This document shows, one piece after another, positions 1 to 9,380 of a stretch of 64,000 nucleotides of DNA. Within the stretch, counting starts at the first letter, position 1, and every line of letters starts with the position of its first letter. The translations under genes were made by a program, and so were the position numbers. The notes beneath the pieces were generated by a model. It had not been told where the DNA came from. It saw only the letters and a program-made list of their open reading frames with translations, and did no database searches. This stretch comes from JBBQNY01 sp038255255. Its GTDB lineage: Bacteria > Pseudomonadota > Gammaproteobacteria > Xanthomonadales > Ahniellaceae. Where the stretch lies: NCBI GenBank assembly GCA_038255255.1, contig JBBSLL010000003.1, positions 62,001 to 126,000 of the forward strand. The letters run 5' to 3'.

Positions 1-349
1 TCCGACCAAAGCCGTGGGCGACAAGCGGGGCACCGAACTAGCGGGTCGACTCGTACTTGCCCCGCCCTCTGCTTTCGGATCGCCCTGGATGCGCCGCTTC
101 GACAAGGTCGAGACAGCGTTCGCGTCGGGCTGGATGCAGGTGCGGGGCCACCGCAGGCGACGCGGGCACGATCGGGGTTTCATCCTTTCCGACCACGCAG
201 ACTGGTTCGACCTGCTGCGCACCGTTGAAGAGACCGGAGCCCGGCGGGTGCTGGCCACGCATGGCCAGCAGGAGGTTCTGGCCCGCCGCCTGACCGAACT
301 TGGTGTCGAGTCTTCGGTGCTGCGTACGCAATATGGCAGCGACGACTGA
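1..349 (+). CDS. Ligase-associated DNA exonuclease, C-terminal part
   Basis: This is the last 115 or so residues of a metallo-beta-lactamase/beta-CASP-fold nuclease of the ligase-associated exonuclease family; the N-terminus with the main metal-binding histidines lies left of the window. Visible are the APPSAFGSPWMRRF segment, the SDHADW motif (a metal-binding Asp-His typical of the fold) near position 190, and a late THGQQE segment near position 260, both conserved in this family. The reading frame enters at base 2. Its TGA shares one base with the ATG of the DNA ligase (TGATG), so the two are translationally coupled. The family is known as a Mn-dependent DNA exonuclease of a four-gene repair island; that role here is inferred from similarity and neighbours. 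Confidence 0.88.
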   Translation, partial: PTKAVGDKRGTELAGRLVLAPPSAFGSPWMRRFDKVETAFASGWMQVRGHRRRRGHDRGFILSDHADWFDLLRTVEETGARRVLATHGQQEVLARRLTELGVESSVLRTQYGSDD

Positions 350-1968
350 TGCGGGCGTTCGCGGAACTGTATGCAACATTGGACGAGACAACCTCCACCC
401 TGGCCAAGCGCGAGGCCCTGGCCGCGTTCTTCCGCGTGAGCCCCGCCGCCGATGCCGCCTGGGCCGTGCAACTCCTGAGCGGCGGCAAGCTTCCAAGGAT
501 GATCAACAGCAGCGGCCTGAGGGATTTGGCCGCCGAGATCACGGGATATCCCGCGTGGCTCATTGATGAGTCCTATGCGCATGTCGGTGATCTTGCGGAA
601 TGCCTGACGCTGCTGGTGCAACCATTCGCCGAGGCGACGCAGTCCGTTGCTGACGCGGACGTGCCGTTGCACCAATGGGTCGAGCGTATCCGCGCTGCCG
701 CGCTGCAACCGGAAGAGCAGCGGCGGGAGTGGCTCAGGACTGCCTGGCTCGAGCTGCCCCACGCGCAGCGCTACGCGCTCAACAAGATGTTGACGGGTTC
801 GCTGCGCGTGGGCGTGTCGGCCCGGCTCGTGCACCTCGCATTGGCCGACGCGACGGGCCTCGAGGTCGAACGGATCACGGAGCGCCTGAGCGGCAAGTGG
901 GCTCCGAGTGCGGAAGCCTTTACCGCGCTCGTCGATCCGAGCCTGCGCAATGAATCTGGGCCCAGAACCACTCCCTATCCCTTTTATCTCGCTTCGCCCC
1001 TGGACAACGATGCGACGTCATTGGGCGAACCACACGAATGGCTCGCCGAGTGGAAGTGGGACGGAATCCGTGCCCAGTTGCTGCGGCGCGAGGCTCGTGT
1101 CGTCCTTTGGTCCCGCGGTGGCGAGAAACTCGACGGGCGGTTTCCGGAACTCGAGCTCGCCGCGGCGGCGCTGCCAACCGGATGCGCGATCGACGGCGAG
1201 ATCCTCGCCTGGGCAGACCAGCAGCCCTTGCCCTTCATCCGCCTGCAGCCACGCATCAACCGGCTCAAACCCGGTCCGAAAATGATTGCGCAGACGCCCG
1301 TGCGTCTGCTGGCGTATGACCTGCTCGAGCTCGACGGGGTGGACTGGCGCACCCGGCCTTTGTCGGAGCGACGCCAGGGACTCGAGAACCTGCTCGCCCC
1401 ACTCGGGGCGACGTCGATAGGGATCTCCGCGAAGCTCGAGTTCCAGGACTGGGCGCGGCTGAGCGAGATGCGTGATGAAGCGCGCGACAGGGGTGTTGAA
1501 GGACTCATGCTCAAGCGGCTCGACTCGATGTATCGCGACGGCCGCCGGAAAGGCGACTGGTGGAAATGGAAGATCGATCCGCTCGGCATCGACGCCGTGC
1601 TCATTTACTCGCAATCGGGGCGCGGCAGGCGCGCCGGATTGCATACCGACCACACCATTGCGCTTTGGCAGGACGGTGTGCTGGTGCCCTTCGCCAAGGC
1701 GTACTCGGGGCTTACCGACGCGGAGCTGCTCGAACTCGATCGATGGATTCGCGCACATACCGTCGAGCGTTTCGGCCCGGTACGGGCAGTCGAACCCCTG
1801 CAGGTGTTCGAGCTTGCATTCGAAGCTGTGCAGCCCTCCAGGCGGCATAAATCCGGCGTCGCCGTTCGCTTTCCGCGCATCGTCAGGTGGCGGCGCGACA
1901 AGACTGCTGCCGAAGCCGATTCGCTCCAAGGGCTGCGGGATCTAGCCGGCCTGACTGTCGATGGATGA
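349..1968 (+). CDS. ATP-dependent DNA ligase of the repair cassette (LigB-type)
   Basis: This 539-residue ligase seals nicks using ATP through a lysyl-AMP intermediate. The N-terminal third is the DNA-binding domain; the nucleotidyltransferase core follows with motif I EWKWDGIR (nucleophile Lys236), IDGEILAW (motif III region), EGLMLKR (motif IV) and WWKWK (motif V); the C-terminal OB-fold domain carries the TIALWQDG region. The length suits the bacterial ligase found with Exo, Lhr-Core and MPE, and no Ku-associated nuclease or primase domain is fused. It begins inside the stop codon of the exonuclease gene and its end overlaps the helicase start by 8 bases, so the four genes are probably one operon. 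Its role is accessory repair rather than replication, by analogy. Confidence 0.93.
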   Translation: MRAFAELYATLDETTSTLAKREALAAFFRVSPAADAAWAVQLLSGGKLPRMINSSGLRDLAAEITGYPAWLIDESYAHVGDLAECLTLLVQPFAEATQSVADADVPLHQWVERIRAAALQPEEQRREWLRTAWLELPHAQRYALNKMLTGSLRVGVSARLVHLALADATGLEVERITERLSGKWAPSAEAFTALVDPSLRNESGPRTTPYPFYLASPLDNDATSLGEPHEWLAEWKWDGIRAQLLRREARVVLWSRGGEKLDGRFPELELAAAALPTGCAIDGEILAWADQQPLPFIRLQPRINRLKPGPKMIAQTPVRLLAYDLLELDGVDWRTRPLSERRQGLENLLAPLGATSIGISAKLEFQDWARLSEMRDEARDRGVEGLMLKRLDSMYRDGRRKGDWWKWKIDPLGIDAVLIYSQSGRGRRAGLHTDHTIALWQDGVLVPFAKAYSGLTDAELLELDRWIRAHTVERFGPVRAVEPLQVFELAFEAVQPSRRHKSGVAVRFPRIVRWRRDKTAAEADSLQGLRDLAGLTVDG

Positions 1969-4393
1969 TCGGGCGCGCCGCGCAGCGATGCGCAAGCTGC
2001 GCGGGTGGTTCCGGGCAACGTCGAAGAGGGTAGCTCCGTTCCAGCGGGCAAGCTGGGAGGCGTGGCAACAGGGATCGAGCGGTCTGCTGATCGCGCCCAC
2101 AGGCAGCGGCAAAACGCTCGCGGTGCTCGGCGGGCCGCTCGTGAATGCAGCGGCCAGCGGCACCGGGCCCGGCCTGCGACTGCTCTGGATCACGCCACTA
2201 CGTGCCCTGGCCGGCGACACGCAGCGCCAGATCTCCGAAGCTGCCTTGGGCATGGGACTCAATTGGCGTGTACTGCGCCGCACCGGCGACAGCGGCGGCA
2301 CTGAACGCGCACGTGTCGCCCGCGGTGCGGTGGAAGCTCTTGTCACGACACCCGAAAGCCTGAGCCTCATGCTTTCGCATCCGGATATCGGCGAGCGCAT
2401 GCGACTCGTCGAAACGATCGTCGTGGACGAGTGGCACGAGCTCCTGGGTAACAAGCGCGGAGTGCTGCTGCAGTTGTCGCTCGCGAGGATCCGCGCATTG
2501 CGGCCGGACGTGCGCGTATGGGGCCTGTCCGCGACGATCGGCAATCCTGCGCAGGCTCTACGTGTGCTGCTCGGCGCCGCCAACGGCGGAACACTTATCC
2601 AGGCTCCCACGCGCCGCGCGGTGGACCTGGTGACCGCACTGCCGGAACGCGCGCAGCGCTTTCCGTGGGGCGGGCACCTCGGACTCGCGCAACTGCCGCG
2701 CGTACTCGCCGCGATCACCGCAGCCCGCACCACGCTGGTGTTCACCAACACCCGCTCACAAGCCGAGCTGTGGCACCAGGCCCTGAGCGCGGTGTGGACC
2801 GATGACGGTGCACAGCTCGCCATCCACCATGGATCGATCGATCGCGCAGAGCGCGAACGCATGGAGACGCAGCTTGCTGGCGGGGAATTGCGTGCAGTGG
2901 TCGCGACCTCCTCGCTCGACCTCGGCGTCGACTTCGCCGCGGTGGACCTGGTCGTGCAGATCGGCAGCCCGCGTTCGGTAGCCCGCCTGATGCAGCGTGC
3001 CGGGCGCAGTGGCCATCGGCCCGGTGCGCGTAGTCGGCTGCTGCTGGTGCCCACGCACAATCTCGAGATTGCCGAAGCGGCCGCGCTGCGCGGAGCCATC
3101 GCCGACACCGTCATCGAGTCGCGCATACCACCTGGACTGTCGCTCGATGTCCTCGCGCAGCACCTGGTCACCCTGTCGGTCGGCGGCGGGTTCGATGAAG
3201 TGGAGATGCTCGGGGAAGTCCGCGGCACCGAAGCTTTCGCGTCGCTCACGCTTACCGACTACGAGCGGGTGTTGCGCTTCATCACCCACGGCGGTGAAGC
3301 CCTCGCGAGCTATCCGCAATTCCAGCGCGTGCTCCGGGACGAGTGCGGCCGTTACGTCATTTCCAGTCCGGCCCACGCCCGCCTGCATCGCTTTTCGATT
3401 GGCACCATTGCGAGCGATCCGTCTGTGCGACTGACGTTCGTGCGGGGTGCCACGCTGGGCGAGGTAGAGGAGAATTTCGCAGCGCGCCTCAAGCCCGGGG
3501 ACCGGTTCCGGTTCGGAGGCCGGACGCTGGAACTGGTGCGACTGCGCGACCTCGTCGCGCAGGTGCGGGTGAGCAGGAAGCCGGCGAACAGCGTTCCACG
3601 TTGGCTGGGGGGCCGCTTGCCGCTGTCCGGCACGCTCGCCGCCGCGACTCGCGCCCAACTCGCGGCACCCGCCTCGCGACAGCGCGAGATGCGCGCACTG
3701 TCGCCCATGCTCGAGCGTCAACGCCAGTCGTCACACCTGCCGCAGGTCTCGGAGCTGCTGGTCGAGGTCGTCAGGTTGCGCGAGGGCACTTTCTGGTTTC
3801 TGTATCCGTTTGCCGGTCGGCTCGCGAACGAGGGCCTCGCCGCGGTGCTGACGGCAAGGCTCGCGACACTTCGACCGTTATCCGTGACCTATTCGATGAA
3901 CGACTACGGGCTCGTTCTGCATGCGCGCAACCTGCCACCCCTGGACGCGCAACTCCTTCGCACACTGCTCGACCCACGCGATCTTGACGTGGCCCTCGCC
4001 AACGGCATCAACCTCGCGGAGCTGGCGCGGCGGCGATTTCGCGATATCGCCAAAATCGCAGGATTGTTGATGCCCTCACGACCCGGCGCGCCCCGGGCGC
4101 TGCGCCAGCTGCAAGCTTCGAGCGGCCTGCTTTTCGACGTGTTGAGCGAGCATGACCCGACGCATGTGCTGCTCGAGCAGGCACATCGCGAGGTGCGGGA
4201 AGAGACACTCGAGATCGAGCGGCTGCGCGCCGCGCTCGTCGACATCGAGCGCGGTGAGATCTTCCTCACCCGCCCGGAAGGGCTGACACCGTTTGCGTTT
4301 CCCCTGTGGGCGGAAAGCCTGCGCGGCCACCTCACGCACGAAGACTGGAGCGCGCGCCTCGCACGCATGGCCGAGAGCCTGGAGGCGGCATGA
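1961..4393 (+). CDS. Ligase-associated DEXH-box helicase (Lhr-Core type)
   Basis: This 810-residue superfamily 2 helicase has Walker A APTGSGKT (Lys51), motif II DEWH (residues 156-159), motif III LSATIG, and the C-terminal RecA-domain motifs TSSLDLGVD and QRAGRSGHR. After the motor lie a winged-helix and beta-barrel region typical of the Lhr core; the length matches the ligase-associated subfamily, which lacks the long C-terminal extension of full Lhr. The family is a 3'-to-5' single-stranded-DNA-dependent ATPase. The start ATG lies 8 bases inside the ligase gene and the stop TGA overlaps the ATG of pdeM. DEWH in place of DEAD/DEAH is as seen in other family members. Confidence 0.93.
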   Translation: MDDRARRAAMRKLRGWFRATSKRVAPFQRASWEAWQQGSSGLLIAPTGSGKTLAVLGGPLVNAAASGTGPGLRLLWITPLRALAGDTQRQISEAALGMGLNWRVLRRTGDSGGTERARVARGAVEALVTTPESLSLMLSHPDIGERMRLVETIVVDEWHELLGNKRGVLLQLSLARIRALRPDVRVWGLSATIGNPAQALRVLLGAANGGTLIQAPTRRAVDLVTALPERAQRFPWGGHLGLAQLPRVLAAITAARTTLVFTNTRSQAELWHQALSAVWTDDGAQLAIHHGSIDRAERERMETQLAGGELRAVVATSSLDLGVDFAAVDLVVQIGSPRSVARLMQRAGRSGHRPGARSRLLLVPTHNLEIAEAAALRGAIADTVIESRIPPGLSLDVLAQHLVTLSVGGGFDEVEMLGEVRGTEAFASLTLTDYERVLRFITHGGEALASYPQFQRVLRDECGRYVISSPAHARLHRFSIGTIASDPSVRLTFVRGATLGEVEENFAARLKPGDRFRFGGRTLELVRLRDLVAQVRVSRKPANSVPRWLGGRLPLSGTLAAATRAQLAAPASRQREMRALSPMLERQRQSSHLPQVSELLVEVVRLREGTFWFLYPFAGRLANEGLAAVLTARLATLRPLSVTYSMNDYGLVLHARNLPPLDAQLLRTLLDPRDLDVALANGINLAELARRRFRDIAKIAGLLMPSRPGAPRALRQLQASSGLLFDVLSEHDPTHVLLEQAHREVREETLEIERLRAALVDIERGEIFLTRPEGLTPFAFPLWAESLRGHLTHEDWSARLARMAESLEAA

Positions 4394-5091
4394 TGCAGAT
4401 GCGCCTGGATCTGGCCGGGGAGCACATGCTCGCATTGCAGTGCCGCGCATTGGCGTGGCCCGCGCGACGCGTGCTCCTGATCTCGGACCTGCATATGGGC
4501 AAGGCACAGGTCTTCCGGCAGGCCGGGGTGGCGATGCCGGAAGGCAGCGACGCACGCGACCTGGAGCGCCTCGCCGCCGCCATCGAAGCGCATCGCTGCG
4601 ATCGATTGATATTGCTTGGCGACACGGTCCACGGAGCCACGACACTCGACGCGCCGTGGCGTTCGGTGTGGCAATCGTTTGTCTCGAGGCACGCGCAGCT
4701 CGACATCGTGGCCCTCGTCGGCAACCACGACCGCCACGACCGGCACGCACTGGCCGCCACTGCGACACTCGTAGACCAACTGGACCTGCAACCTTTCCGG
4801 CTGCGGCACTTCCCATCCGTATTGAACCTTCGGCCGCAAGCATCGAATGGCAGCGGGTTCGTCATCGCCGGTCACCTGCATCCGCTGGTCGAGCTCGTGG
4901 ATTCAGGCCGGATCCACCGCCTGCCCTGCTTCTGGGCGCAGCCTTCGCAGCTGGTCCTGCCGGCGTTCGGCAGCACCACTCGCGGCCAGCCGGTCGCACG
5001 GGTCGAAGACGATCGGGTCGTCGCGGTGACTCCCGCAGGCTTGCTCGAGGTGCCGCGCCGCGCCGGACCGCCGCGCCGCGTCAACCGCTAA
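4390..5091 (+). CDS. pdeM: Ligase-associated metallophosphoesterase PdeM (MPE)
   Basis: A 233-residue calcineurin-like phosphoesterase, last gene of the repair cassette. The metal-binding motifs are in order: ISDLHMGK, LLGDTVHG, VGNHDRHD and AGHLHP. The family is a Mn-dependent phosphodiesterase that also acts as a DNA endonuclease. I place the start at the ATGATG at 4390, which overlaps the helicase stop by 4 bases; an in-frame upstream start at 4306 would overlap the helicase gene much further and adds sequence with no family resemblance. It ends convergently, 18 bases from the cold-shock gene on the opposite strand. Confidence 0.9.
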   Translation: MMQMRLDLAGEHMLALQCRALAWPARRVLLISDLHMGKAQVFRQAGVAMPEGSDARDLERLAAAIEAHRCDRLILLGDTVHGATTLDAPWRSVWQSFVSRHAQLDIVALVGNHDRHDRHALAATATLVDQLDLQPFRLRHFPSVLNLRPQASNGSGFVIAGHLHPLVELVDSGRIHRLPCFWAQPSQLVLPAFGSTTRGQPVARVEDDRVVAVTPAGLLEVPRRAGPPRRVNR

Positions 5092-5109
5092 CGCGACGCG
5101 AAGGGTGAC

Positions 5110-5316
5110 TCAGGCGATGGCGCTCACCGTGGAGGCCTGCGAGCCCTTCGGCCCCTCGACGATTTCAAAGCTCACCTTCTGCCCTTCCTTGAGGCTGCGG
5201 AATCCCTGCGTGTTGATGGCCGAAAAATGCACGAAGACGTCGTCGCCGCCGGCATCCGGCGCGATGAAACCGAACCCCTTCGAATCGTTGAACCACTTGA
5301 CCGTACCCGTTTGCAT
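5110..5316 (-). CDS. Cold-shock-domain RNA chaperone (CspA family)
   Basis: A 68-residue single-domain cold-shock protein beginning MQTGTVKWFNDSKGFGFI. Both RNA-binding motifs are present: KGFGFI (RNP1) and VFVHF (RNP2). The ATG at 5316 gives the normal family length; longer readings from upstream alternative codons add an unrelated arginine- and valine-rich extension. It binds single-stranded nucleic acid and melts RNA structure. The 99 bases separating it from the phosphorylase gene upstream leave room for a promoter and leader, but whether this copy is cold-inducible cannot be told from sequence. Confidence 0.95.
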   Translation of the reverse strand: MQTGTVKWFNDSKGFGFIAPDAGGDDVFVHFSAINTQGFRSLKEGQKVSFEIVEGPKGSQASTVSAIA

Positions 5317-5415
5317 GCGATCGCTCCCGACGCGACCCCTGCCCCCCGGCAGTACGACGGCCACGCCCACTGAGTATGCGACTGCGCGGCCGCCCCGCAC
5401 AATATCCCGTACCCG

Positions 5416-6207
5416 TTACGGTTCCACCAGGGAGGTGCCCAGTGCCTGCAGGATCGGCGGTACCTGGGCAGTGGCGTGTTCGAGGTGCGCGTAGATCTCG
5501 TCGATGCTGATCTCGGCGGCCGCAGGCTCGCCCTCGGGTCCGCATCCGGCCGCCCAGTTTGCGACCAGGCAGATCGAGGCGTACTCGAGGTCGAGTTCGC
5601 GGGCGAGGACGGCTTCCGGCATGCCGGTCATGCCCACGAGGTCGCACCCATCGCGGCGCATGCGTTCGATCTCGGCGACGGTTTCGAGTCGCGGGCCTTG
5701 CGTGGCGCCATAGGTTCCGCCGTCCACGAGCGCAGTACCCGCCGACTGCGCCGCTGCCGCCAGCCGTGCGCGCAGTGACCCGGTGTAAGGAGCACTGAAA
5801 TCCACATGGCGGACCGCAGCGCCGTCGACATCGCAAAAGCTGCTCGCGCGTCCATGCGTGTAGTCGATGAGCTGGTCCGGCGAGACCAGCGTGCGCGGCG
5901 GCATGTCGCCGCGAATGCCGCCCACGGCGTTGATTCCGATCACGCGTCGCACGCCGAGCGAATGCAGGGCCCAGAGGTTGGCGCGGTAATTGACGCGGTG
6001 AGGAAGTATGGAATGCGATTCGCCGTGTCGCGCGAGGAAAGCGATGCGACTTCCCGCCAGCATTCCGACGATGATGTCGGACGAGGGCTTGCCGAACGGC
6101 GTCGACACTTCCATTCGATCTGCGTCGGCAAGTTGCGCAAGACCATAAAGTCCGGTGCCGCCGATAATCGCAAACAAGGGGACGGAGGCGTTGGCGCCCA
6201 TGTTCAT
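5416..6207 (-). CDS. S-methyl-5'-thioinosine phosphorylase (MTIP)
   Basis: A 263-residue purine nucleoside phosphorylase of the MTAP/PNP family that splits methylthioinosine or a related nucleoside with phosphate. The phosphate-binding segments IIGGTGLYG near the N-terminus and RHGESHSILPHRVNYRANLWAL are intact, followed by TYGATQGPRLETVAEI and VGMTGMPEAVLARE. The close resemblance to the Pseudomonas-type MTIP, and its pairing with a hypoxanthine phosphoribosyltransferase that would use the released hypoxanthine, favour MTIP over a methylthioadenosine enzyme. Substrate choice is inferred. Its ATG overlaps the hpt stop by 4 bases; a second in-frame ATG at 6201 is an alternative start. Confidence 0.85.
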   Translation of the reverse strand: MNMGANASVPLFAIIGGTGLYGLAQLADADRMEVSTPFGKPSSDIIVGMLAGSRIAFLARHGESHSILPHRVNYRANLWALHSLGVRRVIGINAVGGIRGDMPPRTLVSPDQLIDYTHGRASSFCDVDGAAVRHVDFSAPYTGSLRARLAAAAQSAGTALVDGGTYGATQGPRLETVAEIERMRRDGCDLVGMTGMPEAVLARELDLEYASICLVANWAAGCGPEGEPAAAEISIDEIYAHLEHATAQVPPILQALGTSLVEP

Positions 6208-6746
6208 AGCGCGTAGATCGCAGGCAGGTTGCGCCCCTGCCCGTGATAGTCCATGCCAAAACCAAAGACATACCGGTCAGGCACGGCCACTCCCACGTAA
6301 TCGGCAGCGATGCCGGGCACGCGCCGGTCGTGGCGTTTTTCGCAGAGCACGGCCACCCGGACCTCGGCGGCATCGGCCGCCTGGCAATAGTCGCGGACGG
6401 CGAGCAGGGTCTTGCCCTCGTCGAGGATGTCGTCGACGAGGAGAACGCGGCGGTTCTTCAGCGACACCTGCGGGGGCTTGATCCACCGCAGTTCGCCGCC
6501 CGTGGTCGTGCCGCGGTATCGCGTCGCGTGCAGGTAATCGAACTCGACATCGATGTCGAGCGCAACCGCGAGATGCGCCGCGAAGATCATTCCGCCGTGC
6601 ATCAGGGTCACGAACAGCGGGCGTTCTCCGGCCGTGTAGTCACGGCTGATCTCCGCCGCCATGCGCAGGATCGTCGCGTCGAGTACCGCCCGAGTATGGA
6701 CGCAGTCCGCCCGCGCGAGCGCAGCCTGGAGAGTCTCCGAAGTCAT
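6204..6746 (-). CDS. hpt: Hypoxanthine-guanine phosphoribosyltransferase
   Basis: A 180-residue cytosolic enzyme that converts hypoxanthine or guanine plus PRPP into IMP or GMP. The PRPP-binding motif VLLVDDILDEGKTL is perfect, MHGGMIFAAHLA matches the N-terminal purine PRTase region, and the C-terminal PDRYVFGFGMDYHGQGRNLP is typical of the hypoxanthine-preferring group. The start ATG at 6746 overlaps the nagZ stop by 4 bases, and its own stop overlaps the MTIP start by 4, so salvage of cell-wall sugar and purines is translated from one message. Confidence 0.94.
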   Translation of the reverse strand: MTSETLQAALARADCVHTRAVLDATILRMAAEISRDYTAGERPLFVTLMHGGMIFAAHLAVALDIDVEFDYLHATRYRGTTTGGELRWIKPPQVSLKNRRVLLVDDILDEGKTLLAVRDYCQAADAAEVRVAVLCEKRHDRRVPGIAADYVGVAVPDRYVFGFGMDYHGQGRNLPAIYAL

Positions 6747-7756
6747 GACGCGGGGCCTGGCTCGAGGGACGCAAGATTGGCGATGAATCCGGCGCGCTGG
6801 GGGTTCGCGACAAGTTCCTCCCACTGCGCGGCGGCCGCGCCGGCAAGATCGTCGATCGCGTCGCGACTGGACCACTGCATCGCTTCCGCAGCGGCCAGTG
6901 ATGCGGGAACCGATTCCGGCTGGCAGACGAGTACCACATCGCACCCCGCGGCGAGGTGCGCAGCGATGCGGTCACGCAGGGAGCCTGCGCCCTGTGCACC
7001 GACCATGCCGATGTCGTCGCTCATGACCACGCCCGCGAACCCCATCTCGTTGCGCAATACATCGACGATCCAGCGGCGCGAATAGCCTGCGGGGACTTCA
7101 TCGACTGCCGGGTAAATCACGTGCGCCATCATCACGGCTTCGGCACCCGCTTCGATGGCTTCGCGGAACGGCAGCAGGTCTTCCGCCCAGATCCGCTCGC
7201 GGTCCCTGTCATCGACGGCGCACTCGAAGTGCGTGTCCTCGAGCACCGAACCGTGCCCGGGGAAATGCTTGAGAGTCGCAGCCATTCCGGCAAGCCGCAT
7301 GCCCCTCACATACGCGGCACCCAGGGCTGCCACTACCGCAGGCTCCGCATCGAATGCGCGTACCCCAATCGCGCGATTGCCCCGCGCAAGGTCGATGACG
7401 GGTGCAAAGCTGAGATCGATGCCTATCGCACGCATTTCGCTGGCCATGACCCACGCATGCTGCTCGGCGAGCGCGAGGGCTGCAGCGGAGTCTTTGCTGT
7501 AGAGCGCACCTACGCTGCGCAGCGAAGGCATCGACGTGAATCCATCGCGGAACCGCTGCACGGGACCACCTTCCTGGTCGACGCAGACCAGCAGGGGCCG
7601 CGGACGGCACGCGCGCATTTCGGTGATGAGTTCGGTGACCTGGTTGCGGTCACGAAAATTGCGCGCGAACAACGTCACGCCAGCCACGGCGGGATGGGCG
7701 AGCCACTCGCGTTCGTCGGCGCTGAGTTCGGTGCCAGCGGTTGCAATGATCAGCAT
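6743..7756 (-). CDS. nagZ: Beta-N-acetylglucosaminidase NagZ
   Basis: A 337-residue family 3 glycoside hydrolase that removes GlcNAc from anhydromuropeptides in cytoplasmic peptidoglycan recycling. The family signature KHFPGHGSVLEDTHFE carries the Asp-His acid/base pair, and MSDDIGMVGA holds the nucleophile Asp. There is no signal peptide, as expected for a cytosolic recycler. I chose the ATG at 7756, preceded by GGAG 10-13 bases upstream; the alternative TTG at 7777 adds seven residues. It heads a tight three-gene unit with hpt and the phosphorylase. Confidence 0.93.
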   Translation of the reverse strand: MLIIATAGTELSADEREWLAHPAVAGVTLFARNFRDRNQVTELITEMRACRPRPLLVCVDQEGGPVQRFRDGFTSMPSLRSVGALYSKDSAAALALAEQHAWVMASEMRAIGIDLSFAPVIDLARGNRAIGVRAFDAEPAVVAALGAAYVRGMRLAGMAATLKHFPGHGSVLEDTHFECAVDDRDRERIWAEDLLPFREAIEAGAEAVMMAHVIYPAVDEVPAGYSRRWIVDVLRNEMGFAGVVMSDDIGMVGAQGAGSLRDRIAAHLAAGCDVVLVCQPESVPASLAAAEAMQWSSRDAIDDLAGAAAAQWEELVANPQRAGFIANLASLEPGPAS

Positions 7757-7905
7757 GCCTCGGGGATCTCCAGACAACGGTCAAGATCGGGCCATGCCGC
7801 GTACGGACCAGCCATGAGTGGCGCATTGTAGGACTGCGACCCGCCGAAACTTTCCCTGACCGGCATTCCCGGATTATCCCCAGGCATACACGCCAGCTGT
7901 GCAGC

Positions 7906-9240
7906 TCACGCCCGATCGAACACTGCGATCGACTCGACATGCGCGGTGTGCGGGAACATGTCCATGACGCCGGCTGCGCTCAGCTTGAAACGGTGTCGAT
8001 CGACGAGTATCGCGGCGTCCCGCGCGAGCGATGCGGGATGGCAGGACACGTAGACGACGCGTCGCACGCGCTTGCCGGGCAGGTCTGCGAGTATCTCCTG
8101 AGCGCCTGCGCGCGGCGGGTCGAGCAGCATCAGCTCGTAGTCGTCCCGGGCCCACCGCGATGCGGCGTGCTTACCGAACAGGTCCGCCGCCTCGAATTCC
8201 ACGTTGCCAATCCCATTGCGCACCGCGTTCTCCCGGGCCCTCGCCACCAGGCCTGCATCGCCCTCGACGCCGACCACCTGCGCACAGCGCTTCGCCAGCG
8301 GCAGCGTGAAATTCCCGAGGCCGCAGAACAGGTCGAGCGCACGCTCGTGCGGCGCGGGTTCAAGCAGCGCGACCGCATGCGCAATCATCGCTTCGTTGAT
8401 GGAAGCATTGACCTGCACGAAGTCCAGCGGTTCGAATGCCAGCCTGACGCTGCCGCCGTCAACCGTGAAGTCGAGGCTCGGCGGCGTCCCGTCGAGCGCG
8501 ACTACGCTGTCCGGGCCGCCTGACTGCAACAGGATCGAAATGCCGCTCTCGAGCCCGAATCGTGCAAGCCGCTCGCGGTCGGCGGTGGTCAAATCAAGTA
8601 GATGCCGAATGACGATGCAGCATCCCGAATCGCCTGCGGCGAATTCGACCTGTGGTACGTGGCGTGCGACGCTCAACTCGCCCAGGGCTTCCGCCAGCGA
8701 ACGCAGCTGCAAGCCGATCTCCGGCACCGCCACGAGGCAGGTGTCGAGATCGGCCACGAACTTGCCGTTGCGCTCGCGAAAACCCAGCAGCAGTCGCTGC
8801 TTCTTGTCCACGTAGCGCGCGGACAAGCGGCCGCGGCGACGGTATCCCCACTCGCTGCCCCGCAAAGGCGCGAGCCACTCGTCCGGAACAAGCTTGCCGA
8901 TACGCGCCAGGTTTTCCTGCAGCGTGCGCTGCTTGGCCTCGATCTGCGCAGCGGCCGACATGTGCTGCAGCACGCAGCCGCCACACACGCCGAAATGCAC
9001 GCACGGCGGTAGGACCCGGTCCCCCGATGCGACGTCGACTGCCACGAGTTCCGCGTCGTCGAAGTGCCGGTGTCGCTGTGTGCGCCGCGCGCGCACGGTT
9101 TCCCCTGGCAATGCATCCGCCACGAACATCGACTTGCCTTCGACGCGCGCGACGCCACGACCATCGTGGCTGAAGCCGACGATCTCCACCGTGATTTCCG
9201 GTTCCGGTGCACGCCTCTCTCGATGCCTCACGACAACCAC
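7906..9240 (-). CDS. rlmD: 23S rRNA (uracil-1939-C5)-methyltransferase
   Basis: A 444-residue SAM-dependent RNA methyltransferase. The N-terminal TRAM domain is followed by an iron-sulfur cluster motif with Cys80, Cys86 and Cys89 (CVHFGVCGGC), a Rossmann-type SAM site (LDLFCGLGNFTLPLA) and the catalytic cysteine in YVSCHPASLARD near residue 400. This architecture, with four cluster cysteines, separates RlmD from the cluster-free paralogue RlmC. The start is GTG at 9240; no ATG is available near the domain start. About 150 bases separate it from nagZ downstream, with no other gene between. Confidence 0.92.
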   Translation of the reverse strand: MVVVRHRERRAPEPEITVEIVGFSHDGRGVARVEGKSMFVADALPGETVRARRTQRHRHFDDAELVAVDVASGDRVLPPCVHFGVCGGCVLQHMSAAAQIEAKQRTLQENLARIGKLVPDEWLAPLRGSEWGYRRRGRLSARYVDKKQRLLLGFRERNGKFVADLDTCLVAVPEIGLQLRSLAEALGELSVARHVPQVEFAAGDSGCCIVIRHLLDLTTADRERLARFGLESGISILLQSGGPDSVVALDGTPPSLDFTVDGGSVRLAFEPLDFVQVNASINEAMIAHAVALLEPAPHERALDLFCGLGNFTLPLAKRCAQVVGVEGDAGLVARARENAVRNGIGNVEFEAADLFGKHAASRWARDDYELMLLDPPRAGAQEILADLPGKRVRRVVYVSCHPASLARDAAILVDRHRFKLSAAGVMDMFPHTAHVESIAVFDRA

Positions 9241-9380
9241 ACCACTTGCATCGGATTTCCGGCAATTAGGAAAGAGGGCGCCAGCCGCGACGCGGGTTAA
9301 GGCGGTGCGTGCTCGCGACTGGCTTCACGCGGGCCGTGGATTCTAACGGCGGCGCGCCGGCACCATGCGAAACTCCGCCA

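Noticed and set aside
1942..3249. A 435-codon frame antisense to the ligase-associated helicase
   Set aside because: Serine/arginine-rich shadow of a clear SF2 helicase.
5165..6373. A 402-codon minus-strand frame across hpt, MTIP and the cold-shock gene
   Set aside because: It overlaps three certain genes in another frame and gives arginine-rich sequence without domains.
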